Below are positions 42,318 through 51,990 of a stretch of DNA of 64,000 nt, piece after piece. How positions within the stretch are numbered: the first letter of the stretch is position 1; the number at the start of each line of letters is the position of its first letter. The position numbers and the translations under genes are program-made. Source of the DNA: Faecalibacterium sp. I4-3-84 (GTDB lineage Bacteria > Bacillota > Clostridia > Oscillospirales > Ruminococcaceae); the NCBI RefSeq assembly GCF_023347255.1, contig NZ_CP094466.1, positions 1,736,001 to 1,800,000 of the forward strand, read 5' to 3'. The notes below the pieces were generated by a model. The model ran no database searches, was not told where the DNA came from, and was given only the letters and a program-made list of their open reading frames with translations.

Positions 42318-43742
42318 TTACTCCAAATGAAAATGCTCTGCAGTTGCCTGGTACATCTTCCGATAGTTGTCTAACATTTGTTCGTGATGAAAATATCGGT
42401 CTACGCGCTGCTGACCGATGCGCCCCATTTCTTCCCGACGGGCACGGCTGGCACACATCCGCTCCATGGCATCTGCCAGACCCTGCCGGTACATGGGCGG
42501 CACACAGTACCCCGCTACACCCAGATCATCGCCGGGCGCGCCTTCCAGCAGTTCCCGACAGCAGCCCACTTCAGTCGTCACGCAGGGGCGGCGCGCAGCC
42601 ATGGATTCCAGTACGGAAAGTGGCTGACCTTCCGAGATACTGGTCAGGATAGTAAAGTCCAGCTTTTGCATGTATTGCACCACGTCCACACGGCCGGTAA
42701 AGATCAGATTGTCCAGCCGGAGCTGCTTCACCAGGGCATAACACTCCTGCGCATAGTCCTCATCGTCCACGCCGCCCATGATGTGCAGGCGAACCTGCGG
42801 AACCCGGGAGGAAAGCTCAAAGAAGGCGTAGATCATGGTTTTGATATCCTTGATAGGGGCCAGACGCACTACAGCGCCAATATCGACCCAACCGTCCTCA
42901 GGCTTGAGCGGGATGTCGCAAAAGCGCTGATACTGCACGCCATTGGGGATAACGATGCATTTGCTGCCATCACAGCCCATTTCGATCTGAGTACGGCGGG
43001 CGTTATAGAACAGACTGCTTACCCGGAACGCTCTGCGGTAGATATCCTCGGACAACATATAAAAGAAGCGGATCCAACGGCTTTTGAAAGAGGGAACGAC
43101 CCAGTCAGCACGGATGATCTCTTCTTCACGCTCGCGCGTATAGATGCCGTGCTCTGTCAGAAGCACCGGCGCATGGTTCATGCTGCCGCCCAGACAGGCC
43201 AACAGGCCGCCATATCCGGTGGAGATCGCATGATAGATCTGCGCTTTTGGCACGCGTCCGGTCAGCAGGTACAACACCGGCAACAGCATGGAGCGCATGG
43301 TGTGAAAAGCGTCAGCATAGGGGACATAGGGATATTCCTCCAAGCAGATATCGGTAAACAGTTTCATAAACTCCCGGCTCTGCAAAAAGGAGAGAGGATG
43401 CACCTTTTTCTGCTGAAACAGCCGGAACAGCACGTCCCAGTCCGGCGTTCCGAGCCGCAGTAATTCCCGCAAGGCAGTACGCTCTTCTTCGGTAAACAAA
43501 ACAGGCACATGTTCTCCGTGCAGGCGTAAGGCATCGTCCAGAAATACCTCTTCCACCTCAACAACATTGGATGGAAGGTCGTAGACGAATTTGCCGCGTC
43601 CTTCCGCTTTTGCGCCAATGACCCACAGCACAAACTCGTGCTCCTGCATGGCCTGAATATAGGCGTGCATCCAGGTGGAAACACCGCCATGCACATAAGG
43701 GTAGGAGCCTTCCAGAATCAGACAGATCCGCATTCGGTTCAT
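42318..43742 (-). CDS. pelF: PelF, cytosolic glycosyltransferase of Pel polysaccharide
   Basis: 474-residue GT4 glycosyltransferase. N-terminal GSYPYVHGGVSTWMH is the PelF signature; the C-terminal half has IGAVVRLAPIKDIKTMI and SEGQPLSVLESMAA (the E-x7-E nucleotide-sugar motif). In Pseudomonas PelF uses UDP-GlcNAc/GalNAc. It overlaps pelA by 4 bases (ATGA) with ggaaagga upstream. Confidence 0.94.
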   Translation of the reverse strand: MNRMRICLILEGSYPYVHGGVSTWMHAYIQAMQEHEFVLWVIGAKAEGRGKFVYDLPSNVVEVEEVFLDDALRLHGEHVPVLFTEEERTALRELLRLGTPDWDVLFRLFQQKKVHPLSFLQSREFMKLFTDICLEEYPYVPYADAFHTMRSMLLPVLYLLTGRVPKAQIYHAISTGYGGLLACLGGSMNHAPVLLTEHGIYTREREEEIIRADWVVPSFKSRWIRFFYMLSEDIYRRAFRVSSLFYNARRTQIEMGCDGSKCIVIPNGVQYQRFCDIPLKPEDGWVDIGAVVRLAPIKDIKTMIYAFFELSSRVPQVRLHIMGGVDDEDYAQECYALVKQLRLDNLIFTGRVDVVQYMQKLDFTILTSISEGQPLSVLESMAARRPCVTTEVGCCRELLEGAPGDDLGVAGYCVPPMYRQGLADAMERMCASRARREEMGRIGQQRVDRYFHHEQMLDNYRKMYQATAEHFHLE

Positions 43743-45598
43743 GCTCCTTTCCGCTCAATGCGCACTGTTTCGGCGGTGGCCTTCAGCAAGTAGAGATCTC
43801 CGGTCAGATGGGTCAGCTCGCCATTTGTTACGCGGCCGGGCGTTCCTTCATTGGCACGGAAGAAAAGCCATGCTTCATCGACAAAATTGCCGAGATGCAG
43901 GGTCCACGCGGTGTCGGTGCTGTCCAGCGCAACGGTCAGCTGCGCGTACCGTTGGATGGCACCGGAACACTCGGTCCCGGTCTGACGGCGAAGATCCGGT
44001 GCAGAGGTGCTGAGCCATTTCAGATAGTCCTCCAGACCGCCTTTATACACTTCCCAGCCTTCCGCTGCACCGCGGTCTTCATCCAACAAGTCATCCGGGT
44101 GCATAAAATGCGTGCTGACATAGTGCATATTCAGCTCACTCATAGCCGCTAGGCGCATATAAGTATCACCAACCATACCACCGGACACGATACGAGGCTG
44201 CTCCACGATACCATCCGTTGCCACACCGAACTCCTGTACATAGGGCAGATCTGTGCCGTCTTTAAAATAGGTGCTGGCAATGGTACGGATCTGCGGAACT
44301 TTTGTGCCAAGCACCCGTCGGCCTTCGGCAGAGAGAATGTTGGAGGGCGGAACATATACCGTGCCATTCGTGTAAGGGAGAACGGTTTGCTGAAATTCAA
44401 TCAGCTCTTCCATGGCGGCTGTAATGGCTTCTTCGCTGGGCCACTGCCGATAGGCGTACAGACCCTTGTAATCGGTATTTGGCAGCACCAGAGGCTGGTG
44501 GTTGTAACCGTGAAACCCTATCTCGCCGCCCTGCCGCAGCAGAAGGCTTCCAAAATAACGAAACTGCTGTGTATCTTTTTGACGTGTCGGTTCATCCACG
44601 GTGTCATCCTCGTAGTTTTCAATCATGACACCGGTAAAACGAACTCCGTATTTCTGCGCCAGCTGCACCAGATCCGGCCACCAGACTTTGCTGTAAAAGT
44701 CGCTGATGCTCATGCTGTAATCTCTGCGGATATAGGTACCATCACCGCCGGGAACAGGAGAAGGAAAATCGTCCAGATAGAACACGGAACCGTTAATGAC
44801 AGGGTAAGCAGTGGCATCGCATAGCAAGCTGAAGGATGCTGCATAGATACCGCGCATGATTTTGTCGTAAATGCCGATATTGTCTACCACGATTCTTCCG
44901 CTGCCCAGTGAAACACTCCACACCAGCGGCGTGCCTTCGTCTCCGGTACGGGCATGCACTGTGGCTTCTTCCCGGAGGCTGACACTCAGAGCGGATTCAA
45001 ACGGGTCGCTGAATTCATAGCGCTGTCCACCGCCAAGCATAAATTCCTCCGCAGGAACGATGCTCTCTGCAAGTTTATAGTTCCAGGAAGAGGAAAGCAC
45101 ACCCAGTTTCAGAGAAATCACGTCAAAATAGGAGGTTTTGCTCGGCGTCATAGCAAACAGGATGCTGCCGCCCTGTTGTGCCCAGTTCATCAAAGTGATC
45201 AGATCCTGTCCCAGTACATCCAGATCAGGCACTAACACCACAACCGTCTTGTAATTGGAAAAGTCCGGAAGGAGAGTGGACGATTTGGAAATATCCACTG
45301 CTTGTGTACTGACTTTCATGTCCAGAAGGATCTGATCAAACTGCTTTTTTGCCTCGGACACATTGTCCTGGGTACTGTCATACAACAGGAGATTGGTGAC
45401 CGGCTGGCCAAATAACGCATTTTGAGCCGGCAGCACAGAGGTCCGGCTCAGGTAATCGATCTTGAAATTGGTTGATGCATACTTTATGCCGCAGCGCTCT
45501 GCAAAAAGCACGCCGGCAATCAGCAGAAATACCAGCCAGATCAGCAGCAGTTTGCTCCAGCGAAATTGTTTTAGTTTTGATAGAAAGCGGAGTTTCAT
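43739..45598 (-). CDS. pelA: PelA-type polysaccharide deacetylase (DUF2194), Gram-positive form
   Basis: 619 residues. A membrane anchor (LLLIWLVFLLIAGVLFA) near 17-33 is followed by a domain resembling the reductase-like part of DUF2194, then a CE4-like deacetylase barrel: NGSVFYLDDFPSPVPGG with paired Asp, and GGEIGFHGYNHQPL with the metal His residues. There is no hydrolase domain as in Gram-negative PelA, which matches the deacetylase-only version (PelA-DA) described for Bacillus cereus. Overlaps pelE by 4 bases; an upstream in-frame start at 45745 lies inside pelE and is rejected. Confidence 0.85.
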   Translation of the reverse strand: MKLRFLSKLKQFRWSKLLLIWLVFLLIAGVLFAERCGIKYASTNFKIDYLSRTSVLPAQNALFGQPVTNLLLYDSTQDNVSEAKKQFDQILLDMKVSTQAVDISKSSTLLPDFSNYKTVVVLVPDLDVLGQDLITLMNWAQQGGSILFAMTPSKTSYFDVISLKLGVLSSSWNYKLAESIVPAEEFMLGGGQRYEFSDPFESALSVSLREEATVHARTGDEGTPLVWSVSLGSGRIVVDNIGIYDKIMRGIYAASFSLLCDATAYPVINGSVFYLDDFPSPVPGGDGTYIRRDYSMSISDFYSKVWWPDLVQLAQKYGVRFTGVMIENYEDDTVDEPTRQKDTQQFRYFGSLLLRQGGEIGFHGYNHQPLVLPNTDYKGLYAYRQWPSEEAITAAMEELIEFQQTVLPYTNGTVYVPPSNILSAEGRRVLGTKVPQIRTIASTYFKDGTDLPYVQEFGVATDGIVEQPRIVSGGMVGDTYMRLAAMSELNMHYVSTHFMHPDDLLDEDRGAAEGWEVYKGGLEDYLKWLSTSAPDLRRQTGTECSGAIQRYAQLTVALDSTDTAWTLHLGNFVDEAWLFFRANEGTPGRVTNGELTHLTGDLYLLKATAETVRIERKGA

Positions 45599-46503
45599 TT
45601 GGAATCCTCTTTGCCATACCAGAAATTTACGATTTCCTGTCCTTTGGAGGTAAGATAGACATTCTGCTCCTTGATTTTGTGCAGAATGTCCTGGATCGCA
45701 GTGCCATTGTGCAGTATGGCGGCTATTCGCAGCTGGAGCAGCCAAGGCTCTTCTCTCTGCGGCCAGCGTTCGGAAAGTGCGTCAATGGTCTGGCGGGCGG
45801 TATCATATTCCGCTAAGTCTAACTGGACAGAAGCCAGCTTGCACCCCAAGGTAAAATCCCGACGCGTGCCGATGCGTTTTTTCAGCAGCCGCTCCAACTG
45901 GCGCTGCTGGATCTCGGCCGCACGGCCCTGCACATACCCGGATTCGATGTAGCTTTCCAGATAATCGCAGTAACTGCACAGGATATCAGGGTCGTCCGGG
46001 TCAGAAGCATATTGCTGTTCATGCTGTTGCAGTGTGAGATCAGCTTCCTTGGAAATTTGCGCCAGAGCAGTGGAAGCATAGTGCACAACCTCACTGTCGT
46101 TATTCAGCCGGGCCTGCTGCAAAAGGTGATAATAACTGGTAGGAGCTTCTGTCAGAACTGAGAGGATCAGCTGCCGCTTTTGAAGGGGGTTGTTTACCAG
46201 AAGAGCTTCTTCCAGCGGAATGACCTGCTCCTCGTCTGCGTTTCCGGGAACAAGAATGCTTCGGTGGATCTCTTCGTTGATGTGCATTTTTTCCAACGTC
46301 TTTTCCAGCAGGTCATCGCCAAATAATGCCCGGTTGGTGTGCAGGATCAGAACACACAAAGGTCCCCAGATGGGGATCAACAGAATCACCGGAAAAAAGT
46401 ATCCCTTTATATCCAGAATGCCGCAGCGTATAAGCAGCCATAGCACAAGACAGACCAAAAGATGAAGAAGTAACAATACCAATGTTGAAATACTAGCATT
46501 CAT
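45595..46503 (-). CDS. pelE: PelE-like membrane/TPR protein
   Basis: 302 residues. Two N-terminal membrane segments (about 5-25 and 35-55) precede a helical, TPR-like domain rich in Gln/Glu/Leu (LQQHEQQYASDPDDPDILCS region). In Pel systems PelE joins PelD and PelG in the inner-membrane complex. Located between pelD and pelA, overlapping both genes by a few bases, with an aagga site. Confidence 0.8.
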   Translation of the reverse strand: MNASISTLVLLLLHLLVCLVLWLLIRCGILDIKGYFFPVILLIPIWGPLCVLILHTNRALFGDDLLEKTLEKMHINEEIHRSILVPGNADEEQVIPLEEALLVNNPLQKRQLILSVLTEAPTSYYHLLQQARLNNDSEVVHYASTALAQISKEADLTLQQHEQQYASDPDDPDILCSYCDYLESYIESGYVQGRAAEIQQRQLERLLKKRIGTRRDFTLGCKLASVQLDLAEYDTARQTIDALSERWPQREEPWLLQLRIAAILHNGTAIQDILHKIKEQNVYLTSKGQEIVNFWYGKEDSK

Positions 46504-48616
46504 TAGCAGGATCCTTTTTTGCAGCAGCGATCAGGCGGTGCTGTCCATCCAACGATACAGATGTGACCTGAAATCCTTTTTCGGCCATGCGCTGGGTAAG
46601 GAGCGGCAGGTTTTCCTCTGTGGCCTGATTCAGCAGCAGGTAAACGTTCTCGTCTGTGCCAAGTCCGGCAATATCGCTGCTGCGGATGCTGCGCTCCAAC
46701 TGCGCATAAAATTCCTCTGAAGTTGCAAACTTACCGGAGACGCGCAGCAGCAAATGCTGCGCCATCTTGTCCTCCTGTAAGGTGCAGGCGTTTGCGAGCT
46801 GCTCCGCGAATGGCACGGGCCGCATCAGACAGGTGCCCGGAAGATACCATGTTTCCTGAATGGCACTTTCATATTCAAAAGCGCGGATCAGTGCGGTTTC
46901 TACCAGACCACACAGGATGCGGAACAGGTTCTGATAATAGAGTGTCATCTGGTTTTCCCCGGCTGTCCGCAGGCTGATGAGCACTACGATCGAACCGTTC
47001 TGGCGTACACCGGCTGCATACATGGGAAGATCCGGAGCAAACGTCCGATTGACCCACACACCATCCTGTTCAATGGCACGAAACACATCGATGTATTTAT
47101 CAACGGCAAGTGAACGGGCAGGAGCAGGCTGCAATCCGGAGCTTGCTGCGGTCAGCCGCGCAAAGGCATACCCCTTTTCCAAGTGATAGATCGTGAGGCT
47201 GTGGTTTTCCAAAATATCTTCCATGACCTGTATGGTCTTGCGGTAAATCTCCTGCGGCTGCAGGGTGTTCAGCTGCTGCGTTACAGTATAGATCTTTCCA
47301 AAACTGTCTCTGCGGCCAAGGATCTGATGCCGGAAAAGCTGCTTATCCTCCAAGGTGTCCTCATAGAGCTCCTGCGTAAATTGAAGCCGCTGCCGCAGCA
47401 GGTTGTTTTCATTCTGTACAAAGCGCGAGGTTTCCGTATTGCGCAGCTGCACATATCCGCAGGAAGCACCTATTATGAAATAAACAAGGAACGGCAGCCA
47501 GTAGGACGGCTCGTAAAACAGCAGTACAAGCGTCATTCCCTGCCGAAAGTATCCAAAAATCAAAGAAAGAGACGCGAGAAAAGCTGCAAACACACCGGCG
47601 TTCAGGCCGTATACAGTGCCGATAAGCATTACGAAAGCCAACCGGAAATCAACCATCTGGAATTGCGCGTCTGTGTGGGTAAGCTGTACCAGAAGTTCCG
47701 TGACCCCCGATGCCAACAAGATCTCGAGAAAGCGCAGCAGCCGGATCTGATTGCGCAGAGTATCGATTATCCGGTGGAGCAGCGGCTTTTTCGGCGTTTG
47801 GCTTTTCTGCCATGCATGATAGATCTGCGGCAGGTCGTCCAGCAGACAATAGCGTTGAAACCACCCATATCGGTTGCGTACCACCTTGTCGTCTGCAGGA
47901 TACGTCTGGAGCGTATCGGTACCGTAGGTCACTTCCAGTGTCGGGCGTAGTTTTTGCAGCGCGGTGCCCAGCATCCGGTAGTCGATGTGAAATACCTCCG
48001 GAAGCGTGAAAAGCTCCGGCTGAGGCGTCCATGTATCAAACACGCGATTTACAAGGCTGGCCAGTTCGTCAAAACAGAGTGCGTAAACAGGCTGCGCGGC
48101 TTGCTCGTCAAACGAAACATTTTCGGTGGGGATCTGCTGGAAAAGCCGCTCAAAGCATTTCGGCCCAGCTGCCGAAATGCTGTAGATGTAGGGAAGCCGG
48201 AAAACCTTGACCTGGATCTTGCTTGTTTTTGCATAGTGCAGACAAAGCTCTTCTGCCGTCCGCGTCAGTATGGATTGACTTGTGGGCGGTGTCAGGACGC
48301 TCTCCGGGCCGGAAAAGTAGATCAGCTCCACTTCCTTCTCCCGGAACTCCTGCAAAACGCGGCGAAGCCGATCCAGCTCGCCTTCCGGGTTGTTGTGAGG
48401 CAACAGATATTCTGAAAAGTAGACGATCCGGTCAAAATCGTAGGTAGTGTAAAGCCGATCCAACAGCTGCCTGCTATCCAGAATAACTGATTTTATGCGA
48501 GTGTCCGAAAGCATATCGTCTTTGCGATGTGTCGTCAGAACGTGATCATCGGGAAAGGCTTCCTCGATCCATTCCTTTGTCAGAAACATCGTGTTTCCTG
48601 TAAGCAAAACTTCCAT
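46493..48616 (-). CDS. pelD: PelD-like c-di-GMP receptor fused to an N-terminal SDR-like domain
   Basis: 707 residues. Residues 1-260 form an NAD-epimerase-like domain (MEVLLTGNTMF, YFSEYLLPHNNP, FRLPYIYS). Residues about 305-400 hold four membrane segments. A GAF domain (about 450-590) and a degenerate GGDEF domain follow. The active site reads GTDEN (653-657) instead of GGDEF, while an I-site-like RSSD is kept at 645-648. This fits PelD as a c-di-GMP receptor controlling Pel export. First gene of the operon; the start ATG has only a weak ribosome-binding site. Confidence 0.85.
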   Translation of the reverse strand: MEVLLTGNTMFLTKEWIEEAFPDDHVLTTHRKDDMLSDTRIKSVILDSRQLLDRLYTTYDFDRIVYFSEYLLPHNNPEGELDRLRRVLQEFREKEVELIYFSGPESVLTPPTSQSILTRTAEELCLHYAKTSKIQVKVFRLPYIYSISAAGPKCFERLFQQIPTENVSFDEQAAQPVYALCFDELASLVNRVFDTWTPQPELFTLPEVFHIDYRMLGTALQKLRPTLEVTYGTDTLQTYPADDKVVRNRYGWFQRYCLLDDLPQIYHAWQKSQTPKKPLLHRIIDTLRNQIRLLRFLEILLASGVTELLVQLTHTDAQFQMVDFRLAFVMLIGTVYGLNAGVFAAFLASLSLIFGYFRQGMTLVLLFYEPSYWLPFLVYFIIGASCGYVQLRNTETSRFVQNENNLLRQRLQFTQELYEDTLEDKQLFRHQILGRRDSFGKIYTVTQQLNTLQPQEIYRKTIQVMEDILENHSLTIYHLEKGYAFARLTAASSGLQPAPARSLAVDKYIDVFRAIEQDGVWVNRTFAPDLPMYAAGVRQNGSIVVLISLRTAGENQMTLYYQNLFRILCGLVETALIRAFEYESAIQETWYLPGTCLMRPVPFAEQLANACTLQEDKMAQHLLLRVSGKFATSEEFYAQLERSIRSSDIAGLGTDENVYLLLNQATEENLPLLTQRMAEKGFQVTSVSLDGQHRLIAAAKKDPANEC

Positions 48617-48776
48617 GTCATTTTACCGTTATTGTTTAAGCTTCTGAGAAGAATAAGAGATTTTATAGAATAGTATCATATTGGGTAGAAAGTTGCAAGG
48701 ACGGGTGCTGAATACAGGGAGATACAGCGAAAATCTTCTAAAAAAGACCATCCGCGGTGATATGTATGAAAATCAA

Positions 48777-49214
48777 TCAATGTTTGCAATTCAAAATCTT
48801 TTTCGGTGTTTCTGAAAACTTCATGTCCTGCTCCTTCGTCCGCTTTGCACTCCCTTTCGGGTGCTTGCCGGCACGAAGGAGCTTTTTGTTTTCGTACCGC
48901 CGCAGCATGAGGGCATCCATGTTGTCAGCAGTGTACTCCAAGCCGTTCTGATTCAGCACTCTGGCACACCGGGCAAGGCACATACTCGCCAGCCCATAGT
49001 CCTGTGTTACGACAATATCTCCCGGCTTTACTCGGTTGACCAGCGCAAAGTCCACACTGTCAGCACCCTTGTCGAATACGAGTGTCTGCGCCCCCTCACG
49101 TTCGATCTGGTGCGAGGTATCACACAGGATAATGACCGGGATGCCGAACTGCTTTGCAATCTGCAAAGTCAGATCAACCACGGGACAGCCATCCGCATCA
49201 ATCAAAACATTCAT
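48777..49214 (-). CDS. YaiI/YqxD-family protein (DUF188), intact copy
   Basis: 145 residues. N-terminal MNVLIDADGCPVVDLTLQIA, central VFDKGADSVDFALVNRV and VTQDYGLASMCL are DUF188 landmarks; the fold is a PIN-like nuclease family of unknown role. Start at 49214 follows ggaggatattcg and overlaps the esterase stop by 4 bases. A truncated near-copy lies at 21509-21921. The intact copy differs mainly in its last dozen residues. Confidence 0.88.
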   Translation of the reverse strand: MNVLIDADGCPVVDLTLQIAKQFGIPVIILCDTSHQIEREGAQTLVFDKGADSVDFALVNRVKPGDIVVTQDYGLASMCLARCARVLNQNGLEYTADNMDALMLRRYENKKLLRAGKHPKGSAKRTKEQDMKFSETPKKILNCKH

Positions 49215-49894
49215 CGAATATCCTCCATCACCCATCGAAACGCCCTTGCCGTGCGCAGGTCGGTATCCTTGAAATGCCCGCCGCTGTTCCATTCAAGCGT
49301 GCAGTCTGTGCCACGCTCTATAAGCCGGCTGTGCAGGGTGCGGATGTTATCACCTACCGCAGCCATGACAGCGTTTTTCGTATGCTCTTCCTTGTCGCCA
49401 AGGCTCAGATAAACGCGCTGTGCCTGCATCGGGTGCTGCTGTTCAAACTCCATCCATCCCGGAAACCATACGGAAGGCGAAGCAGCCGCAACACCGGAAA
49501 ACAACGCTGTCTGTGTGGATGCCCACAGCGCGAACAATCCGGCCAGCGAGTAGCCGCCCAGAATGATCCGGACGTTTCCCGGCAGTGCAAACTGCTTTTT
49601 CAGAGTGGGGATCACCTGCTCGGTCAGAAAGCGCAGGGTATCCGCTGCATTGCCGCCGAAACTTTCTTTGCCCCACACCGCAGGAGCTTCCCACGGAGAA
49701 AGTGCATCGTTCCAGCTTTCCACTGGGATGGCCGCAAACAGAAAGTGGTGCGCACTCTGTGCAATAGCGGTAACCTCGCTTTCCATGCTTTGCAGCTCGT
49801 GTTCGCCGGTCATTTGGAGCAGCAGGTATTTTGCATGGGCTTCGCCGTAAATGCGGCAAGGTCGGTTCCCGATTAGCATTGTCTGTGCGGTCAC
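49211..49894 (-). CDS. Alpha/beta-hydrolase, esterase-like
   Basis: 227 residues with GTG start after gggagga. Nucleophile elbow GGYSLAGLFALWAS with Ser at about position 115, an acid in SLGDKEEHT and a C-terminal His in NSGGHFKDTD, completing a plausible triad. Resembles small esterase D/enterochelin-esterase-like proteins. In operon with the DUF188 gene. Substrate unknown. Confidence 0.8.
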   Translation of the reverse strand: MTAQTMLIGNRPCRIYGEAHAKYLLLQMTGEHELQSMESEVTAIAQSAHHFLFAAIPVESWNDALSPWEAPAVWGKESFGGNAADTLRFLTEQVIPTLKKQFALPGNVRIILGGYSLAGLFALWASTQTALFSGVAAASPSVWFPGWMEFEQQHPMQAQRVYLSLGDKEEHTKNAVMAAVGDNIRTLHSRLIERGTDCTLEWNSGGHFKDTDLRTARAFRWVMEDIR

Positions 49895-50122
49895 TGCGGC
49901 ATCCTCCCGAAAATTTTCGATAAGCCCAGTATAGCAACTGAAAAATCATTTTGCAATTCAAAAGGCGTTCGCATTCGCAAGCAGTGTCTTCGTAAAAAAG
50001 CTGGCACCTGATTTGAAGTTGTGCGAGGCTTCCAGAGTGATGTATCAGCAGTTTTTGAACGATCATGCCGTAGCCCATAAGCGGCAGACGAACCGGGCAC
50101 GTGGGATCTGAACAGGGCAGCG
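49895..50122. other. Short gap, esterase promoter region
   Basis: No gene seen in 228 bases; should hold the promoter of the esterase/DUF188 pair. Confidence 0.3.
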
Positions 50123-51568
50123 TTATTCAATACCGCTAAGCTCGCGGTACAGCGTGCGGGCATAGGAATCTGTCATGCCGCTGATATAGTCGGTGACCAT
50201 CAGCAGCCGGAGGTACAAGTCAAAAGATTCAGTGCCGGTTCGGGCGTTTTGGTAATCCTGCTTGTAATTGCCGGAGAAGATGGCGAGAAGCTTTTTGTCG
50301 GCCTTGGAAGGTGCCTGCCCGTCGGTGCAGTATGCAGAGTCATAGTACAGCACGGCGGGAACAAAATGATCCAGCAGAAAATCGAGAATGACCTGTCCGG
50401 ACAGCTCCAGTTTCAGGATGCCGGGCGTATCAAAGGCGAATTTCCGCATGGCCCCTTTCAGGATGTCAATGGTGATGGCGTGATTGGTTCCTTCAAACAG
50501 ATCACCGCAGTAGGTTCCGGCCATGATCTCTTTATATTTGCAGGAAAAACGGTAGATGGCTACATACATCAGCCACTGACGCGTTTGGGTGAGCCATTTT
50601 TTAAATGCAACGCTGTCGTTTTCTGGGGTGTGGTCTGCACCGTGCTGCTTGGAAAGCGCTTGGATCTGCTCATTGGAGAAGTACTCAGGGCTTCTGCTGG
50701 GAATGATCTTTGAATGGTCATAAGAATTTGTGTAATATTCAATGAACTGGTCAAGGGTGAACAGGCCCTTTTTAAAGGCATCTTCCAGATCGGCAGTAGA
50801 GTACGCAATGTCATCGGCTGCTTCCAGCAGGTAGGTCAGCGGATGGCGCACAATGCCTTTGTCGGGAGTGGCGGTCCCAACCGCTTCCGAGATCTGCTCA
50901 AAAGTCTCCTGTTCTGCAGCGAAGAAGCCGAGTTTGTGCTTTCGGATATCCGCACTGCCTTTATCAACGGAGCAGGAGTCGGTGGGGTATTTTACCAGCG
51001 TGCTGATGATCGCTTTGGACAGATTGAGGCTGGAACCGTGTTTTGCTTTCAGCAGGATCCGCAGCGCCTGTGCATTGCCCTCAAAATTTTCCAGATCAGC
51101 GATCATCTGCTCGGATAACCAGCTGCGAAGGGGCTGTCCTTTGTATTTTACATGGTCGAGGTTCTCTTTGAACCAGTCACCGATCACGGTCTCGCCGAAA
51201 TGCCCGAAGGGCGGATTGCCGAGGTCGTGCAAAAGGCCAGCGCAGAGCAGGACGGATGCGATGGCTTCGGCATCCTCCGGAACGGCAATATCAGTTGGCT
51301 TGTACTGTGTTGTGTTTTTGGAGATCATGATGCCAAGCTGCCGGGCGATCGTGGAGACTTCGATCGAGTGCGTCAGGCGGGTTCGGATGAAATCACTCTT
51401 ATCCAGAGGAAACACCTGCGTTTTATCCTGCAGCCTGCGGAATGCAGCGCTGGAAACGATCCGGCTGTAGTCCTTTTCAAATGCATTGATGGGATACTCC
51501 TTGAACGAATCGGGCTCAGGAGGTTCAGAAGAAAGTTTTTCAGTTGACAGCAATTTTGCCCATTCCAT
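50123..51568 (-). CDS. dgt: dGTP triphosphohydrolase-like HD protein
   Basis: 481 residues of the Dgt group of HD-domain enzymes, which cut dNTPs to nucleoside and triphosphate. FRRLQDKTQVFPL, TRLTHSIEVSTIARQLG and HDLGNPPFGHFGE contain the HD metal site; EAADDIAYSTADLEDA supplies the later Asp. The start at 51568 follows a gaggtgt site; an upstream in-frame ATG at 51604 is not supported. Single-gene unit. dNTP hydrolases can also serve in anti-phage depletion, but the context here is neutral. Confidence 0.92.
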   Translation of the reverse strand: MEWAKLLSTEKLSSEPPEPDSFKEYPINAFEKDYSRIVSSAAFRRLQDKTQVFPLDKSDFIRTRLTHSIEVSTIARQLGIMISKNTTQYKPTDIAVPEDAEAIASVLLCAGLLHDLGNPPFGHFGETVIGDWFKENLDHVKYKGQPLRSWLSEQMIADLENFEGNAQALRILLKAKHGSSLNLSKAIISTLVKYPTDSCSVDKGSADIRKHKLGFFAAEQETFEQISEAVGTATPDKGIVRHPLTYLLEAADDIAYSTADLEDAFKKGLFTLDQFIEYYTNSYDHSKIIPSRSPEYFSNEQIQALSKQHGADHTPENDSVAFKKWLTQTRQWLMYVAIYRFSCKYKEIMAGTYCGDLFEGTNHAITIDILKGAMRKFAFDTPGILKLELSGQVILDFLLDHFVPAVLYYDSAYCTDGQAPSKADKKLLAIFSGNYKQDYQNARTGTESFDLYLRLLMVTDYISGMTDSYARTLYRELSGIE

Positions 51569-51954
51569 AATCAGTACACCTCGCTTTTGAAACGTCGTGA
51601 TCAAAAATCTGCAAAAGGCATCGGCCTTCCATCACTGCCATTATACAAAAGAAACGCTGCTCCGGCAACAAAAAACGGATTCTCTGAAAAAAACACAAAA
51701 ACTGCAGCTTGAACATGTGCAGAGTTCCAATTTATTTCGGGATCCGAAAAAAGGAAAGCGGAGTGTTATGCTGCGGTGTACTGCTTCCGTCAGATGCACC
51801 CGAAATTGAATCAGACAAAAGCTTCCCTTTCCGTGGGCTGTGTGCCTGCGGCGGGAAAGCTTTTTTGTATGCCTGAGGGGCAGGAACGGCGGGATATCAG
51901 CCAGATTGCACAAAACGCATTGTACAAAATTGAACAGCTTTTCAGGAAAAAATC
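51569..51954. other. Gap between dgt and the cupin gene
   Basis: Non-coding; contains the dgt promoter side and ttccctttccgtgggctgt...gcgggaaagctttttt near 51826-51868, a weak hairpin with T-run. Confidence 0.35.
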
Positions 51955-51983
51955 TTGCTATTCCGCTTGCGCTCATGTATAAT
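51955..51983 (+). promoter_or_regulatory. Promoter of the cupin/kinase operon
   Basis: TTGCTA at 51955-51960 and perfect TATAAT at 51978-51983, 17-base spacer; start near 51990, just before the first GGATGT site. Confidence 0.75.
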
Positions 51984-51990
51984 GGATTTA

